Shown: positions 35,791 through 49,059, counted from the stretch's first letter. The stretch: 64,000 nucleotides of DNA from Cardinalis cardinalis (GCA_014549065.1 JACDOX010000018.1:486957-550956), one strand, 5' to 3'. Translations and numbers: made by a program. The notes: generated by a model not told the origin, from the letters alone.

Positions 35791-37704
35791 GACTGATTGA
35801 ATAAGATAAGAGTGAAACTCTTTGGCATGCTAAAGTAGTATGGATGCCAGATAATATAATCTGAAAAATTACAAATACAGAAGACAAAGGAGTCTGGGCT
35901 AAGTTGAGCCACATAAAGAGTTCCCATCAAAGAGGCAGTGGATTTAGTTATAGCATCATCGCAACTCAAAGGAACTAAAATAATTTGCTTGTTTTTATTA
36001 TTACACTTAATTTTCTGGAGTTGCAGAGGAAAANGTTATGAAAAATATATGAGTTTTACTGCTTATACATTCCTGAACTGATCATTATCCAAAGTTTTAG
36101 AAAATGCACAGAATTTTTTTNTGTGGACAAAGTATATAATAGTTCTTCTGATATTTTATCAGATTGGTTATATGAAGGGAATGGCAATNTCAGCTGTGAA
36201 ATGTAAATTTCACTTATGGTGCTGATAGTGCCTATAGGAAAATTAAATATGTATTGTATAATGCCATATGTAATTCACAATTGTGTATATAAAATGATTG
36301 ATGCAGTAAAAGGTCAGCAAACACAGACACATCCATGCTATAGAAATACTATCAAAGTGATTAAAAAGAGTGTCATTAAAAATAAAAAGAAGAAACACCC
36401 AGGAAAAAAAGTCAAACACAAGGCCTAGAATTTTTGTAGNATGAGTATGTACTTCTGTAGACAGCACTGTTCAAACAGAGCAAATTTCCACATGGCAAAG
36501 GGACACAGTGCAAGAAGACAAGACAGTGCTGTTCCTTGTTACTGTTTTCTGGCAAAAATGAAATTGTATGTTCATGTGCCACCACAAGACTCCCAAGTCT
36601 CTTTTCTTGCCAGTGACCTGAACCACACATTGCATTTGGATCTTCATATTGGACNAGGTCATCTGACTTGCAATACATCAAGAGGCCAATACACAAGCAT
36701 AGGATGATTCTTCATGCATACACTGGGCACAAAGAAGAAATTAATAAATAATGCACCTCAACTGAGGAAGCCTGCAAAAATGTTTAATTAAAGGTCTAAA
36801 TTCATTTTCCAGCNCTTTTAGTGTTTACTTTGATTTTTTTGATGGTTAATCTAAATTTCTCTTGATATATTTGCACATGCTTTCAGAAAGTATAAGGCCA
36901 AAACTTAAACTGACTAATTCCTAGTTGCATCCTCAAATGTACCTCTGTACCAGCATTTTTCAGTGTAAAGCTAATGCAAACACCTCAAAACCTCGCTGTT
37001 GTTACAATCAGAGTGGATTGCATCTCCACTAATATCTAGGAGGGATTTGCAAGTCATTATTTTCATTAAATTGTGTGTTTGGGAACACATTAGGCTTTCA
37101 AATATTTTTTTGGTTCCCTGACTGGGGGAAATACCTTTTGGAAACAGAGAGAGGAGAATGATAAGAATTAAGTAGTTTGTGCAAAACAGTGAATGACACA
37201 CTTCTAGTCCATCTGCTTATGAGCATGGTGGAGGAATCTTGAGATCTGTAAAGTTTTTCTTGAATTAACTTTCTGTTGCCTGGATACTAATGTGAAATGT
37301 CTAGTATGAAACAGTAGATAAAGCAGAATCATTTCATGCATTTGCAAGTGTATATGTAAGTTATTTTTAATTATTATTGCCTGCTCTGCTCTGTTTCAGA
37401 TCTCTTGTTATTTCTTGTGTACTAAACAATGAAAACACCACACTGATAGGTTAAAGAGATGAAAGAAGATTTTTTTTATTAGGGCTGAAAAGTGAAAGGT
37501 TAAATCAGCCTCCAGCACCAAAACCCTAAATGCATTGTAATGANGGATAAAATGTCCTCTAGCATCCATATGATTATATGATCCACCCTGACTACATAAG
37601 GAGAGCTATGGAGGAACATTTAGAATAAGTAAAATAAAATGTTCGTTTCTTCCAAAGATATTATGAAAGGTCTTAGCCAGTCCATTCCAATCAGAGAAAT
37701 AAGC
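35791..37704. other. Unique AT-rich noncoding sequence
   Basis: No gene or recognisable repeat. Overlapping frames on both strands around 36412-36707 (94 and 88 codons) contain ambiguous bases and no domain. Confidence 0.6.
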
Positions 37705-38742
37705 ATAGCATCACAGAAGTATAGTATAGATGGGTTGGAAGGGACCTTAAAGACCATCTCCTTCCAAACCACCTGCCAAAGGCATAGAACACCTTTCACT
37801 GGACCTGGCTGCTCCAAGCCCCATCCAGCTTGTCTTGAACACTTTCAGTGATGGAATAACCACAACTTCTCTGGGCAGCCTGTTCCAGTGTTTCACCATC
37901 CTTATGATAGAGAATTTCTTCCTCATAACTAATCAAAGTATGTTCTCTTTCAGTTTAAAGCCATTACCTAATGTCCTATCATTATATGTTCTTTTGAAAA
38001 GTTCCACTCCAGCTTTCCAGTAGGCCCTCTTTAGGCATTGAAATGCTGCTGCATGATCTCTCCAGAGCCTTCTGTTCTCCAGAATGAACAACANTAGGTT
38101 TCTCCACCTGTCTTCATGGTAGAGATGCTCCAGCCCTCTGATCATCTTGGCAATCTCCCTCTGGACCTGCTGGAGCAGATCTATTCTTCCTGTGTTGGAA
38201 GCCCCCAGAGCTGGACACAGTGCTCCAGGTGGGGTCTCATGAAAGCAGAGTAGAAGGATGATATCACTTCCCTTGCCCTGCTGGCCNCACTGTTTTGGAT
38301 GCAGCCCAGGACACAGTTGGCTCTCTGGACTGCACACTGCTGGGCCTTGTCAAGCTTCTTATCAACCACCCCTCNCAAGTTTCTCCTCAGGGCTGCTCTC
38401 AACCCATTCTTCACCCAGCCTGTACTTTGTTTGAGATTGCCACAGCCCACATGCAGGACCTGGCACTTGGCCTTGTTGAATTTCATGGGGTTTATAGAGG
38501 CCCACCTCACATGTGCATGGCATNCCTTCCCTGCAGCATGACAAACAGCAGCACACAGCACGGTATCATTGGCCAGNCTGCTGAAGGTGCACTCAGTCCC
38601 AATGTCCATGCTGCTGACAGAGTTGTTAAACAGTGTTGGTCCCAACACTGACCCCTGCGGAATGTGATTCATCACTGGGGTCCATTTGGACATCGAGCTG
38701 TTGACTGCANCTCTGAGTGTAACCATTCAATCAATTCTTTAC
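37705..38742 (-). mobile_element. CR1 LINE, about 1.04 kb, 5'-truncated, minus strand
   Basis: The longest CR1 in the window. The plus strand begins at the 3' tail (ATCACAGAAG), then GGGTTGGAAGGGACCTTAAA, GGGCAGCCTGTTCCAGTGTT and GTTTAAAGCCATTACCTAAT. It carries on through GGCAATCTCCCTCTGGACC, CCCCAGAGCTGGACACAGTG, CCAGGTGGGGTCTCATGA and GGTCCCAACACTGACCCCTG. Together these cover the CR1 3' untranslated region and the C-terminal part of the reverse transcriptase ORF. Resemblance stops near 38742, so only roughly the last quarter of a full CR1 is present. Stops and ambiguous bases break the frame. No clear target duplication, as usual for CR1. Confidence 0.95.
38181..38726 (-). pseudogene. CR1 reverse transcriptase fragment, inactive
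   Basis: A minus-strand frame within the CR1 copy encodes the C-terminal part of the CR1 ORF2 reverse transcriptase, which copies LINE RNA at the nicked target. Visible landmarks in order are the PQGSVLGPTLFN motif, a degenerate catalytic box reading LANDTVL where an F/YADDT-type box is expected, MKFNKAKCQVLHVG, ANCVLGCIQ, and the C-terminal RPHLEHCVQLWG. The first aspartate of the catalytic pair is asparagine, and ambiguous codons interrupt the frame. The endonuclease and N-terminal RT parts are absent. A second frame (37933-38337) carries the remaining C-terminal piece in another phase, so at least one frameshift is present. Confidence 0.9.
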
Positions 38743-40175
38743 TGGGGGGCTTGTGCATATTCCAAATGACTTCAGACATGTTGACAGAAACAAAACTGCT
38801 CTCTACAATTTCAACTGTTCATTGTTACTACTATCAGTCAATGATAACAGCAACCTTGCAGAAAAAAATGTGTACAGCTTCCACTTCACTCTGTGAAAAA
38901 GAACTTCCACATTCTCACAAATTCTTAAAAAGTACATTAAAAAAAATGGTGCTGGAAGGCAAGCACTTGATCAACTACAGAAGCAATGTCCGTGGGTTTA
39001 TACCACATCTATGCAAACATACAAAATACTCTGCAACAGGACAATATTTCTTTATATTGTATAAAATAACACCAGCTCTTTACAAACCTGTATGGCTCAC
39101 CACCACTGTGAAATAAGTATATTTAATAGTAGCTGCACTGCATTAGTTTGGTCGGGAGATTTTACTAAGCTCCTGAGATCAAACTGAAGGACCTTATGCA
39201 GAGGATTATGGCAACTGACTACAGCTACCATGATTTATGTCAGCTGACTTTCTGTCCATGTTGTTCTCTAGACTCAAATGTTTCTTACCCTGCATTAGCT
39301 TCAGAAGTTTCTTTCACTCCTTCATTTTCAGGACACATTACTTTGCCAATTTTCCACGCTATTGCAGATTACATTTGCCTGAAAAGATCATTACCATCTA
39401 GCACAGATTTTATATATGAGTTTTCAAATAAGTCTTCTTAGGAAAAGTATTTGATAAAAAAGGGAAAGACTTTGGCTTTTTTTATGAATTACNCATATTA
39501 CCTTTAACCTCAAAGAAATACTATCTGCTCTACAGAATTTTCCAAGACATTCAAAAAAGGACTTTATATTCATTTTCATACCACCTAGCACAGTGGCATT
39601 CAGTTTCAATTGGAGCTTCAGGTTGTAATCGCACGTATAAAGTGATGATAAGAGCTGTAGTACAGAAAAGGTCTAAAAACATATTACAGTACAGTACCTT
39701 GTAAACAGCAGACTTCTGAGTATAAAATAGTTTGCAACTATCCATACTCCATGGCCTTGTGACATTACGGACTGCTGTCACTTCTAGGTGGAGAAGTTTG
39801 TCATTTGTACGGTGAGCATTGTCAGTAAGCAGATTTTTCCACCCACCCATCTCCCTTGCTTTCTTTGTAGTGTTAGCCCCCATAAGCTGTTGGTGGTGAA
39901 TGAGACATGTTCATGTAGAGTTCCCTGCAGCAACCATTGCCAAAGAGCAGCTGAGAGACTTATAATGATTCACTGGTGCACGATAGCTCTAATTTCCTCT
40001 TTCTGTTTTCAGTCTCTCAANATTTTCATTTTCTGATATTCCAGTGCCAGGACTGCTTTGTTCCTTTTTTCGTAAGGAAACAGTCTTTGTTGTTTAATTG
40101 AGATAGGAGAACAGGGCAAAATTTATTCAGTATGTTTCTTTAGACCATTGCATGTGTATTTATATGTATAGAAAA
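38743..40175. other. Unique noncoding sequence
   Basis: No gene or recognisable repeat beyond the CR1 edge. The 150-codon plus-strand frame 38664-39116 begins inside the CR1 copy and reads into flanking DNA, so it is not a gene candidate. The 110-codon minus-strand frame 39551-39883 has no domain I recognise. Confidence 0.55.
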
Positions 40176-40214
40176 ATGTGTGCACATGTGTGTGTATATG
40201 TATACATGCATATA
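40176..40214. repeat. Perfect alternating purine-pyrimidine tract, 39 bp
   Basis: Every base from 40176 to 40214 alternates purine and pyrimidine, as TG, CA, TA and GC steps. It includes the self-complementary words TGTGCACA, GTATAC and ATGCAT. It is a degenerate TG/TA microsatellite with the sequence character of Z-DNA and cruciform-prone DNA. Further TG/TA-rich sequence lies on both sides. Confidence 0.85.
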
Positions 40215-42653
40215 AATATATCTATGTGTGTATCTAACTCTCTCTTTCGCTCCATATAGAGTAGCAAATCCCAGCTTCTGCCACCCGCGCTACCCTCCAA
40301 GAGAGACAAGCTTTAAAAACAACTCAGCTATCCAAATTTGCCTGAGGAGATTTTCTTACCTCTCTCCCATTCTCTCCTTCCCCCGAATAACCCGAATATT
40401 TGCCTTCCTGCACAACCTTCAAGCGCAGTAGATCAGTGACAAAGTAAAANCTTTCTTTCCAAGGATTTAACTTAAAGATTTTAGAGGTCTTTAACTCCAT
40501 TAGGTGTAATATACTTGAGAAAAGTATAGATTTACCTTAGAAGTCTCTCATTCTCTGGTGCTGCCTTTTCTGATTATGTTTCCCCAAAGCACAGTTTAAG
40601 GTGTAGTTTAAGATTATTTGAAGTATAATGTATACTTTATACAGTACATAAAATTTTACTTACTTTTTCTTAAACTATACTTTCTGAGNGGTGCCAAGAG
40701 GGCAGAACTAAATCCCAAGACATTGTACAAGTCATTATCAACTGAGAGAGCTTCATAAAGGTATTACTTCTTCTTATAATAAAAGATGTTGGATCTTTTT
40801 CTCTGGGTATAACAGCAAGTCCCTGCTTGCACCAAAAGAAGCTTGTGTTGCTCTCTGCAAAATATCTCAACTAACTCTAACGTAATGACAAGCTCTCTTG
40901 TTAATAATCCAACAAGCCTGCAGGTCAGACTTTTAACCCTTTAAGACAAGTAATACATGGTCACATCACCTTATTTCAGACATTGGTCTGATCTTCCAGC
41001 TCCCCTTTTAAAATAAAAATTTNCATCTCTGAAAAAGACAGGCTTGTTTAAGCCCAGTTCATGCAGGAAGTCTGTAACAAGCTGATCCCAGTTTAGTATA
41101 TAGATCACTCAGGCAGACCATCCTGGCTGTACAAAATACCACTCCTGCTTTTTCACAGAGTCTGATGGATGAGAGGCTGTCATTTCCATCCAAAATGCAT
41201 TAAAATATCTGCAAGAAAGTGAAAGAAGGAGNAACTAGTGAAATTTATCTCAAACACATTAAAAGTAACTCATACAGCCGTAGCCTCTATAAAATAAAAA
41301 ATTAAATCCATATTAAATCCACACTATATTTCATCCTGTAATTTTGTGTTCTAATTATCAAACAAATCACAGATTTTGTGCTGGTCATACCTAATTTATG
41401 AACTGTATAGTACAACAGTTAATGGACTCAGTAGTTAATTCCCCTTTGTATCTTCTCCAGTGATATTCAAGTATTTCAGCTGAGATTTTAATTGATTTTC
41501 ACAGTAGCCACTCGTTAATAGGATAATTTGTCAATACAATAATAAAACAATTGTTCCTCCAGTTTATCAGATAAGAAAGTTAAGGCTTGTTTCATTAATT
41601 GCAGGCAGCTGTAGGGTTTTCAGGATGAAAGATATAAATCTCAATGGCACTGTGGAAAACTAGGTCAGAGGGCAGGGGAAAATTAGTTAAGCATGATGGA
41701 CCAACAGTGACCTGTACAGGTGTTTGAGCTCACTTTCTAGTCATCACTTCCTCTGTACTTATTTGGTTTTGGCAAAGCCCATAGGTCAACACATGTACTC
41801 TTATGCCTGGCTTGAATTAAAAGCCAGTCCNGAGCTGCTCACTCCCCAACTCCAGATAATGTTACCTATTAGAAGTAAAACATTTCACAGCGTCTTTATG
41901 TTGTCATGTATTTCCCAAGGAGCTTTGTTTACATCTGTAAGTGCCTCTTGATTCTTAAAATAGGAAACTTAAAATAGCATTCAAANTATCTACAAAAGTG
42001 GAAAAAGGTATTACAAAGGAATAAGTGTTATTCATGAAGTCTAGAAGACTGCAGTGAAATAAAATATCTATTGAAAATCAGTCCAATTGATACAAATGGG
42101 TTTATCAATCACATGCAGCATCTTCCNGTCCCCTTCAACACTAACAATATAAGCATTTTTCCCTCTATCAAACTTTGAAAGTAGTATTTCCCATCTCCCT
42201 TGTTTTCAGCCTTGGATATTTTTTCCTTTTTTAAGAAAAACATTTTGTCTTCACGTTATTTTTTATTAAGTGAAAACTTAAAAGAGCACAAAGAGCTAGC
42301 TAAAAACTATTACTTTTTATTGTNATTAATTAGCTTCAAGTTTCCCAAAGAGAGAAAAGACTCTGGTTTGACACNATGCTATCTGCATTATGTGAGCTTA
42401 CTGTATTAATATGTCAGACTGAAAATGCCAAAAACTGTTGTTTGATCTTGATTGAAATCTTTCAGCTATACGAGACACAGCTCCAACAAGTAACTCAGCC
42501 TCCTACATAAGCAAAATAAAATAGTCACACTGCAGCAAGTAGGACAAGGGCAGTTTTAGTAAAATGGGTGTTTCTGAAGCATAAGTAGTGGAGGGCTTAC
42601 TTACAGAAATGGTGCAGAAAGGGCAAGAAATAAGATCACTCATCTTCAGCGCT
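40215..42653. other. Unique noncoding sequence
   Basis: No gene or transposon recognised. A 67-codon plus-strand frame at 40228-40431 lies in a C-rich patch without domain resemblance. Confidence 0.55.
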
Positions 42654-42681
42654 TCTCTTAATGCTTCAGAGCATTAAGAGA
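42654..42681. repeat. Perfect 12-bp hairpin
   Basis: TCTCTTAATGCT (42654-42665) and its exact reverse complement AGCATTAAGAGA (42670-42681) flank the tetraloop TCAG. The stem is shorter than a microRNA precursor stem and does not extend beyond 12 bp. No function is visible. Confidence 0.85.
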
Positions 42682-44700
42682 TCAGTCATCACAGTTATGT
42701 TCTGAGGTGTATTTTGGTGCTCTTTGATGCACCTCAGCNCACTGAGCAACTTTGGAAACCATACAAGCCATGGCATTCACAAGTGTAAACAAGTGCGTAT
42801 ATTCAGCTATGCGGGTCTCCTGTTCTGCAGGTACAGGTGAGCCTGACCATGGCTTTGCCTGCTAAATGCAAACTACTGACTGATGGATATCTTTGTGNCT
42901 GCATTTGCAAAGGCTTGGGAGCAGCCATTTTTGAAATATGATTTTTCTGGCTTATCATGGTATCCTTTCCTGTCTCCTCCCTCCCACAGCTGACTTTTAG
43001 GCTTTACAATCTGATTTTTATATATCTCATTTTGAAGCTTTCAAGTAGCATGTGACACTGTATGTTGGTTGTATTTCTAATTTTCTTCTTATCAAATCAG
43101 GAATTTCAGAGTCAAATCTCCTGTTTCATTTTCTAAATATGGACGTACTCAAAGACCATGAAAACCTGGAATAATTTTAGCACAATTTGACAAAATTTCT
43201 TTGTTTCAAATTCTCAGAATAAGGGCACAAGAACTGCAGAGGAAAAACAAATAATAATAAAAAAAANCAGCAAAAAACAATTTATGTGTTGCTTAATGGT
43301 TCACATTTAAACAAGCAGGCTCATCTTAAAGAAAGCCTTCTTTGTTAAAGAAATATAAAGTAGTTTAAAACCGAAATTCTGCTTCACATTTTTAAGAAAG
43401 GTTTGGTTACCTTGCTGCTTCATGGCAATGAAGTCAAGTGCTCAATTGTTTGCTGGTGGGAGTTTCATTTTCACTTCCTCGGTTACAACATTGCCCATTC
43501 TTAACCTACCATAGAGAGCAGTTAATTCCAAACACCATTCCTATAAAGTTAATTTCTCAATTTAATCTCATTAATCTTCTTACTTAAAAGACATTGGGAA
43601 AATATATTCATATTCTTTGTTTGCTTGTTTGCACATCTAAGTGCTATAGATATTTATTAACTCCTCCTTGCAAGGAAATATCTTTTTCAACTGGGCACTG
43701 GTGATACATTTTTCTCACCATAGAAATGAACACGCTATTTTGCCATCAAACACTAAGACCAGTACCACTAAATTAAATCTTATCTCAGTCTTCTATAAAG
43801 GAGGGATAGAGTAAGAAAATAANTAGAAAGGATATCCCTTACATAAGATGTTATAATTTAATGAAGATGTGCTCATGTCACACAATGTGCAAAGAAAATC
43901 TTATTTGCCAAAATTTCAAAATCAAATTTTAGTCACTTTTGCACAGTAAGTACAATAATAATTCAATGTAATAATAATTTAAAATGTGTTTATATATAGA
44001 AGAAGATGTGTCAACTATTGAGTCAGAACCCCCAACTGCCTTAAACAAACACAGGCATTGTTTCACTTGAACTAGATCAATTTATGTCAAATGAAGAGCT
44101 GAACATTGAGAACAGATATATTGATAATAGGAAATAACTTTTAGCTTCTGTGTTATTAAGAACAGAAAATTTCTGACAGCAAAATTAAAAGAGTGTTTTC
44201 ATGTGTCTTTAAATCTATCTGTCTACAAATGTGGAAAAACATTCATACTGGTTGAAATAAATATTTTTCTGAAGCCTTAGAAATCAGGTCATTTCTTTTG
44301 CTTAATTTCTGAGTAAATCACATGCATTAAGGGTAAAATACAAATGCTGCTTATATCTTTTATAATTAAAATTATAACTGATTCTGGCATTTCTACAAAT
44401 ATAGTTTTGCAAAATTGTATCAACACTGTATTAGAAAACCTCCTGAAAAGCTTTTCTGTCACCCAGGAAAAAAATGAAACAAAATTTCCAAACATTTCTT
44501 GTAGAATCGCATGGTCTAAAAGTTTGTGCCTAGACTGTATGAAGGAGAAAAAAAAATATATATTCAGAGAGACGGTACACAGAAGTGAAAGCAGCTGAAC
44601 TTCTTGCAAACCACCCTCAGTTGTGAAAAGAGAGAGAACAGCGGCTACCATGTGGCACAAAACCTAAATATATATTATTTTGTTCCTTTTCGTTAAGACT
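42682..44700. other. Unique AT-rich noncoding sequence
   Basis: No gene or recognisable repeat. The 123-codon minus-strand frame (44289-44660) overlaps an 84-codon frame on the plus strand. It shows hydrophobic runs typical of AT-rich noncoding translation and no domain. Confidence 0.55.
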
Positions 44701-44900
44701 GCATAGGGCATAAGTTGTTTTCAAGCATGCCTCGGACTCCTACAGCTCCAGCTGTCATGTGTAATTAAACATTTGGCCTCCACAATTACTCTACAGTGTA
44801 CATATGCCAGTATTTCAAGCCTGGAATATGCATTTCAAAGAAGAATAATTCCCTGGAAATCCTAAATTGACAGGAGCAAAGACAGCCTGAAGGAAAGTAG
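44701..44900. promoter_or_regulatory. Possible regulatory segment: E-box and homeodomain core
   Basis: A nonrepetitive stretch where an E-box CAGCTG (44749-44754) lies eight bases from a TAATTA homeodomain core (44762-44767). The two motifs are common, so the case rests mostly on their closeness and on the less AT-biased composition around them. Conservation in other birds would decide. Confidence 0.22.
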
Positions 44901-47900
44901 TCAGAGAAAACTGTAAGGTCGGGATCTAATGATTAAAAAAGAAACTTCAAGAAGAACTTCAACCCTTAACTAAACCAATGGGAAAAAGAACGACAGTTGG
45001 CAAGCAGATTTCTGCATAGGGATCCTGATTAGGGAGCCTCTTGGGTTAATTTAATATTATCAGTGTTGTTCACCTTGCTGTAGTATGCCTTACCATTAAT
45101 ACCATTTAAACAGATTTCTTTTTTCTTAAAGCATATTTGGCATCATTTATTTTCAATGAATACTGATCATGGCAATATTAAATTTGATGATTCATATTGA
45201 ATCTGAGGTTGATTTATAGCAAAGGGAGTTGGTTTTTCAGTGGGTTTGGTTTTTTCCTTTTTTTCTTTTTTTCTTCTTCCTCTGGTTCACATGCTTGCAT
45301 TTATGCTGGTGCTGTTGTCTTAAGTAATGCTGAGTTTGCATTTCAGTTAGAAATCTGGGTTTTTTAGAATTTTTTCATGAGGACCATTTGTGAAGAAATA
45401 GCTACATACCCTATTTCTAATGTATTTCTAATGTAAAGAACAATGGACTTAGAGAAACCAAGATGCTTTTAAACAGGGGAAAAAATAAAATTAGGTTGGG
45501 ATGAAATAAAAATTGAACTAATAAATTTCTTGTGTACAAAATAATTTTCTTTTAGAGTGTGTCTGGGGTCTAAGGATCTGTTTTCCACCCTAGATCATCT
45601 GCTTAATAACAGTTAAATATAAAGGACTATGAATCCAAGAGCTTGAGGTATGGAGGAAAAAAAAAGGTGAAAAAATGAGCATTCCTCTATTAAGACACAT
45701 GAAAATGCACTCATCTACTTAGCTTTCCAAAAGTTAGACATTTAAGCCTGAAATCAACATAGTTTCATTCCCTTTTATGCTGAACAGAAAAATAAGCATT
45801 TCCAGTGTGCAATGTATCCAATTCATTCTACACTAAAATTATTATGCATATTTGTAATTGTAATGCATTATTCTTCAATACTTATTNAGAAAGACATTAT
45901 AAAAGACAGATTCATATGACTAGAGCAGACCTAGATATCTAAATTTTAAACATCTGCATTAACCTGGGTGGAATTCCTGCTTTATAATTAACTTTTTCTT
46001 TTCTTGATTTTTAATATCCTTAATACCACTTAGCTTGAGATAAGGTAACAGGAGGGCAAGAGCACTTCCACCAGTGAAACTGTATCAGTGAAAATGGAGA
46101 ATTACCCCAAAAGGCTGTTACCAGTCCTGCTAACCTGTTAGTACTGCAGGCATGCCAGCCTTTATTTCATTTCTGACTAAACTAAGGCATTTATCTTTAA
46201 CTGACTGTAACTTACTATCTTAATAAAAAATTAAAGTTCACATCACTGTAAGGTGCCATGGCATGACAGCAAGTTACAATGCCTGTCACTGTGAATGATG
46301 GAATGACAATAAATTCATGTGAACCCTCATGCACAAACACACATACAAGGAAACAATTTTTAAATGCAGCTTGGTATTAGGCTCTAGCCTGTCAGTGTTT
46401 TATACCGAAAAAGCATCTTCAGGAAAGAAGTAAGAGGACCACAATATCACTGAATCATCAACTTATTTTCAGCCCTATTTAGGTTAAAGTACAAGTAAAG
46501 TCACACTAAACTATGTGTCACTTTTCTCATGATTTTTGGTTTCACTTCAAAATCCAGCTCTGCCAAGTCTGAAGCTGTTGATAAGGAGTTGACTACAGCT
46601 TTTCCTCGTTAGAGCTGATCACTGAGGCACCAACTTGGTAAGTAGGAGCTATCAACTTCATTGACTTTAACTGCTAATTTCCATATTTCTTTTAATAGCT
46701 GCTAGTGTTGCAGACTATTCAGGAGAGGAGGCAGCCTACCTGCTAATTCTGGCAGTGGAAGTAGCTTTGGAGCACTGGCATGAGGCTGGTCCTTCTGGTT
46801 AAAAACACAGAAGAGTAACTCAGAGATAACTGATCTGTGTTGTGCTTCCCACTGCTCTTCCCAATTTGGCACCAGTCAAGCCTGGAAAGGTCCTTGCTCC
46901 TTCACTTCAGCTTTGTCCTCTACATTTAAAATAAGCAAGCTAAATCCACAGCTTGAGAGAAATTTGTAGTAGTCAACTATTGGAAAAATGAGTCACAATA
47001 TTACTTTAAAATGCCAGTACAAAATTACCCCTTCTTAGAAGCCCCTGCCTGACTTTTCCTTCCTTCATCCTGGGACAGGAGAATTCTGCTGTTTCAAAGG
47101 AATCTTTTGTTGATTTAAGTTGATCTAGATGTCTCAGAGGATAGGGGCTTCAAAATCAAAGCCCAAACACCCACTTACTGACAACATGCTGCACACTAAG
47201 GGTGTGGTGTTTAAGCAAGAAAATAATTATCTCATCTTCCCCCACCCTGCCCCAACCCCTCTTCCCTTTCCCTGGTTTTTCTTTTGTTTTCAAAAGCTAT
47301 CTGACCTTTTTCCTTTCCATTCTGAGAAGATGACTTGGAAGGAGGAAGGATGCTAAGAGGGAGAAGATAGGAGAAAGAAAGAATGGGAAGAAAGAGGGTT
47401 TCACAGGGCTTAGGAAACTGTCAGCATAACAGAAAGGCAGTAACTATTATAATTCTAGTAAAGTTCCTGTAATTGAAATAAACCTTGTGCTGCCTCAAGG
47501 TTGTTGATCAGGAAGTAAAATCTTATCTCTCCTGAAGTCAATTGAAAAAATGTCATTGACTTTGGTGCACTCAGGATATCTAATGAACCTTAAGAGGGTT
47601 CTTTAATGGTTAAACATGCTGAATTCTAAAAAATAAGGGCATGTCTGGAAATTTCACTCCATTTTCAGACCTCAGTGATTTTCTTTAATGAAAGTGGATG
47701 ATCTAGAATATTGTCTTTCCCATTACTACCTCCTCTTGGTGTTCTTTTTACCTACTTTATTATTGTTATGCTCATTGTCTCTGTTATCAGCCAATGCTCT
47801 TATCCTCCACTTGCCAATCCAGATGAGCTCTGGAATAGCATACTGTATTTTGATCAATATCCAAAAAAATGAAAAACAGTATGAAGTGGAAGACACCATT

Positions 47901-48439
47901 TTTATCTCTCAAGGGATGCTCCACAGCAATTTTTTAAACTTGTTGTCCCTAAGTTGGTCACACGATCCATTCTGCCCCACCTTTTCTTTCCAGAACTAAT
48001 TATAAGTCCAAAAGTAACTTAGCATGCTGGAAAATTTTNCATGATGAAAAAAAGGTTGTAGTAAGTGGAATTTTTCTTTTGATCTTTGGTCCCTTCTTCT
48101 TCTTACTGAAAAGGGAAAATTTTTTTTCTTAATGAAAACTTGCAAATTTTGCACCCTGTGGGGATGTTTGCCCACTCATTTCTGAAATCAGTTGAAGTCT
48201 GGAGATTTGGAAGCACTTTTTTTTTCTAATCTAAAATTTTATGTGCACTTATAAAGTGAGGAATGACTGCCCATGCAGAAGTAGGACAGAAATGTGGGGC
48301 TCATAGTNAGTTGAAAAATAAATGTAAATTGATGGCACAATTTTCCTACCCCCAAGTATTCTTATTTTGTGGGGGATTATCAGGGTTGTCACACATAAAA
48401 TACAGAACACAGTTCTGTCCAGCCTACCCTGGTGAGGAT
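44901..48439. other. Unique AT-rich noncoding sequence
   Basis: No gene or recognisable transposon. It contains a T/C-rich patch near 45238-45285 and a GA-rich patch near 47335-47400. A 103-codon plus-strand frame (47688-47999) is leucine/serine-rich with no recognised domain. Confidence 0.55.
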
Positions 48440-48905
48440 GGAGTTCTGTGTCTGCTTTTGAACATCACACTTTAAGAAAGATAAATGGGAGAAACCCAGA
48501 AGAGAGCATGAAAAATGAGATAAGGTTTAGAAGACATGACCTGTGAGAAAAGGTTGAGAGAATTAATTTTGTCTAGAAAAAAAAAAGAGACTGAAGCAGA
48601 ACATGACAGCCATACTCTACCACATAAAAGATGGTTATAAAGATACCTTCTCCCTTACTGTGGGGAAAAAGTAGAGCAAAAAGTCTTAATTTAAAAATAT
48701 AAGACTGGATATTAGGAAAAAGCTTGTTATTGTTACAAAGTTCTAGAGAAAGCTGCCTATGAAGTTTCATTAATCCCTCCCCTTAGAGGTTTTTAAGTCA
48801 AACTAGAAAAACATAAATTAGGAACATCCAAGGAAACCTTCACCCACTTTAAGGTGAACAAGATAACCCCTTGGACTTCTTTCCATCTCTAAATTTCACT
48901 GATTC
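48440..48905 (+). mobile_element. Old CR1-lineage LINE fragment, plus strand
   Basis: In plus-strand order the segment follows the 3' part of an ancient CR1. The blocks are ACTTTAAGAAAGATAAATGG, AGATAAGGTTTAGAAGACAT, GACCTGTGAGAAAAGGTTGA, AGATGGTTATAAAGA, GGATATTAGGAAAAAGCTTG and TTAGAGGTTTTTAAGTCAAA, with a worn tail near ACTTCTTTCCATCTCTAA. It is far more diverged than the minus-strand CR1 copies here. It resembles the old CR1 type shared with turtles and crocodilians. It carries the last coding region plus the 3' untranslated region, all interrupted. Confidence 0.8.
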
Positions 48906-49059
48906 AACCCCTTCTTCAGACTTACCTAGACAATCATAAAATGGGAACACAGTGCTAGTTGTTTACAAGGCTCAGTCACACCTAGACCTCGGAAGCCCTT
49001 GTGTATGATGCACTGGCTGGGTCACAATACTGCCAAATGTTGTCATTCCAAAAGAAACA

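Noticed and set aside
38664..39116. 150-codon plus-strand open frame
   Set aside because: Starts inside the antisense of a CR1 copy and runs into unrelated flanking DNA.
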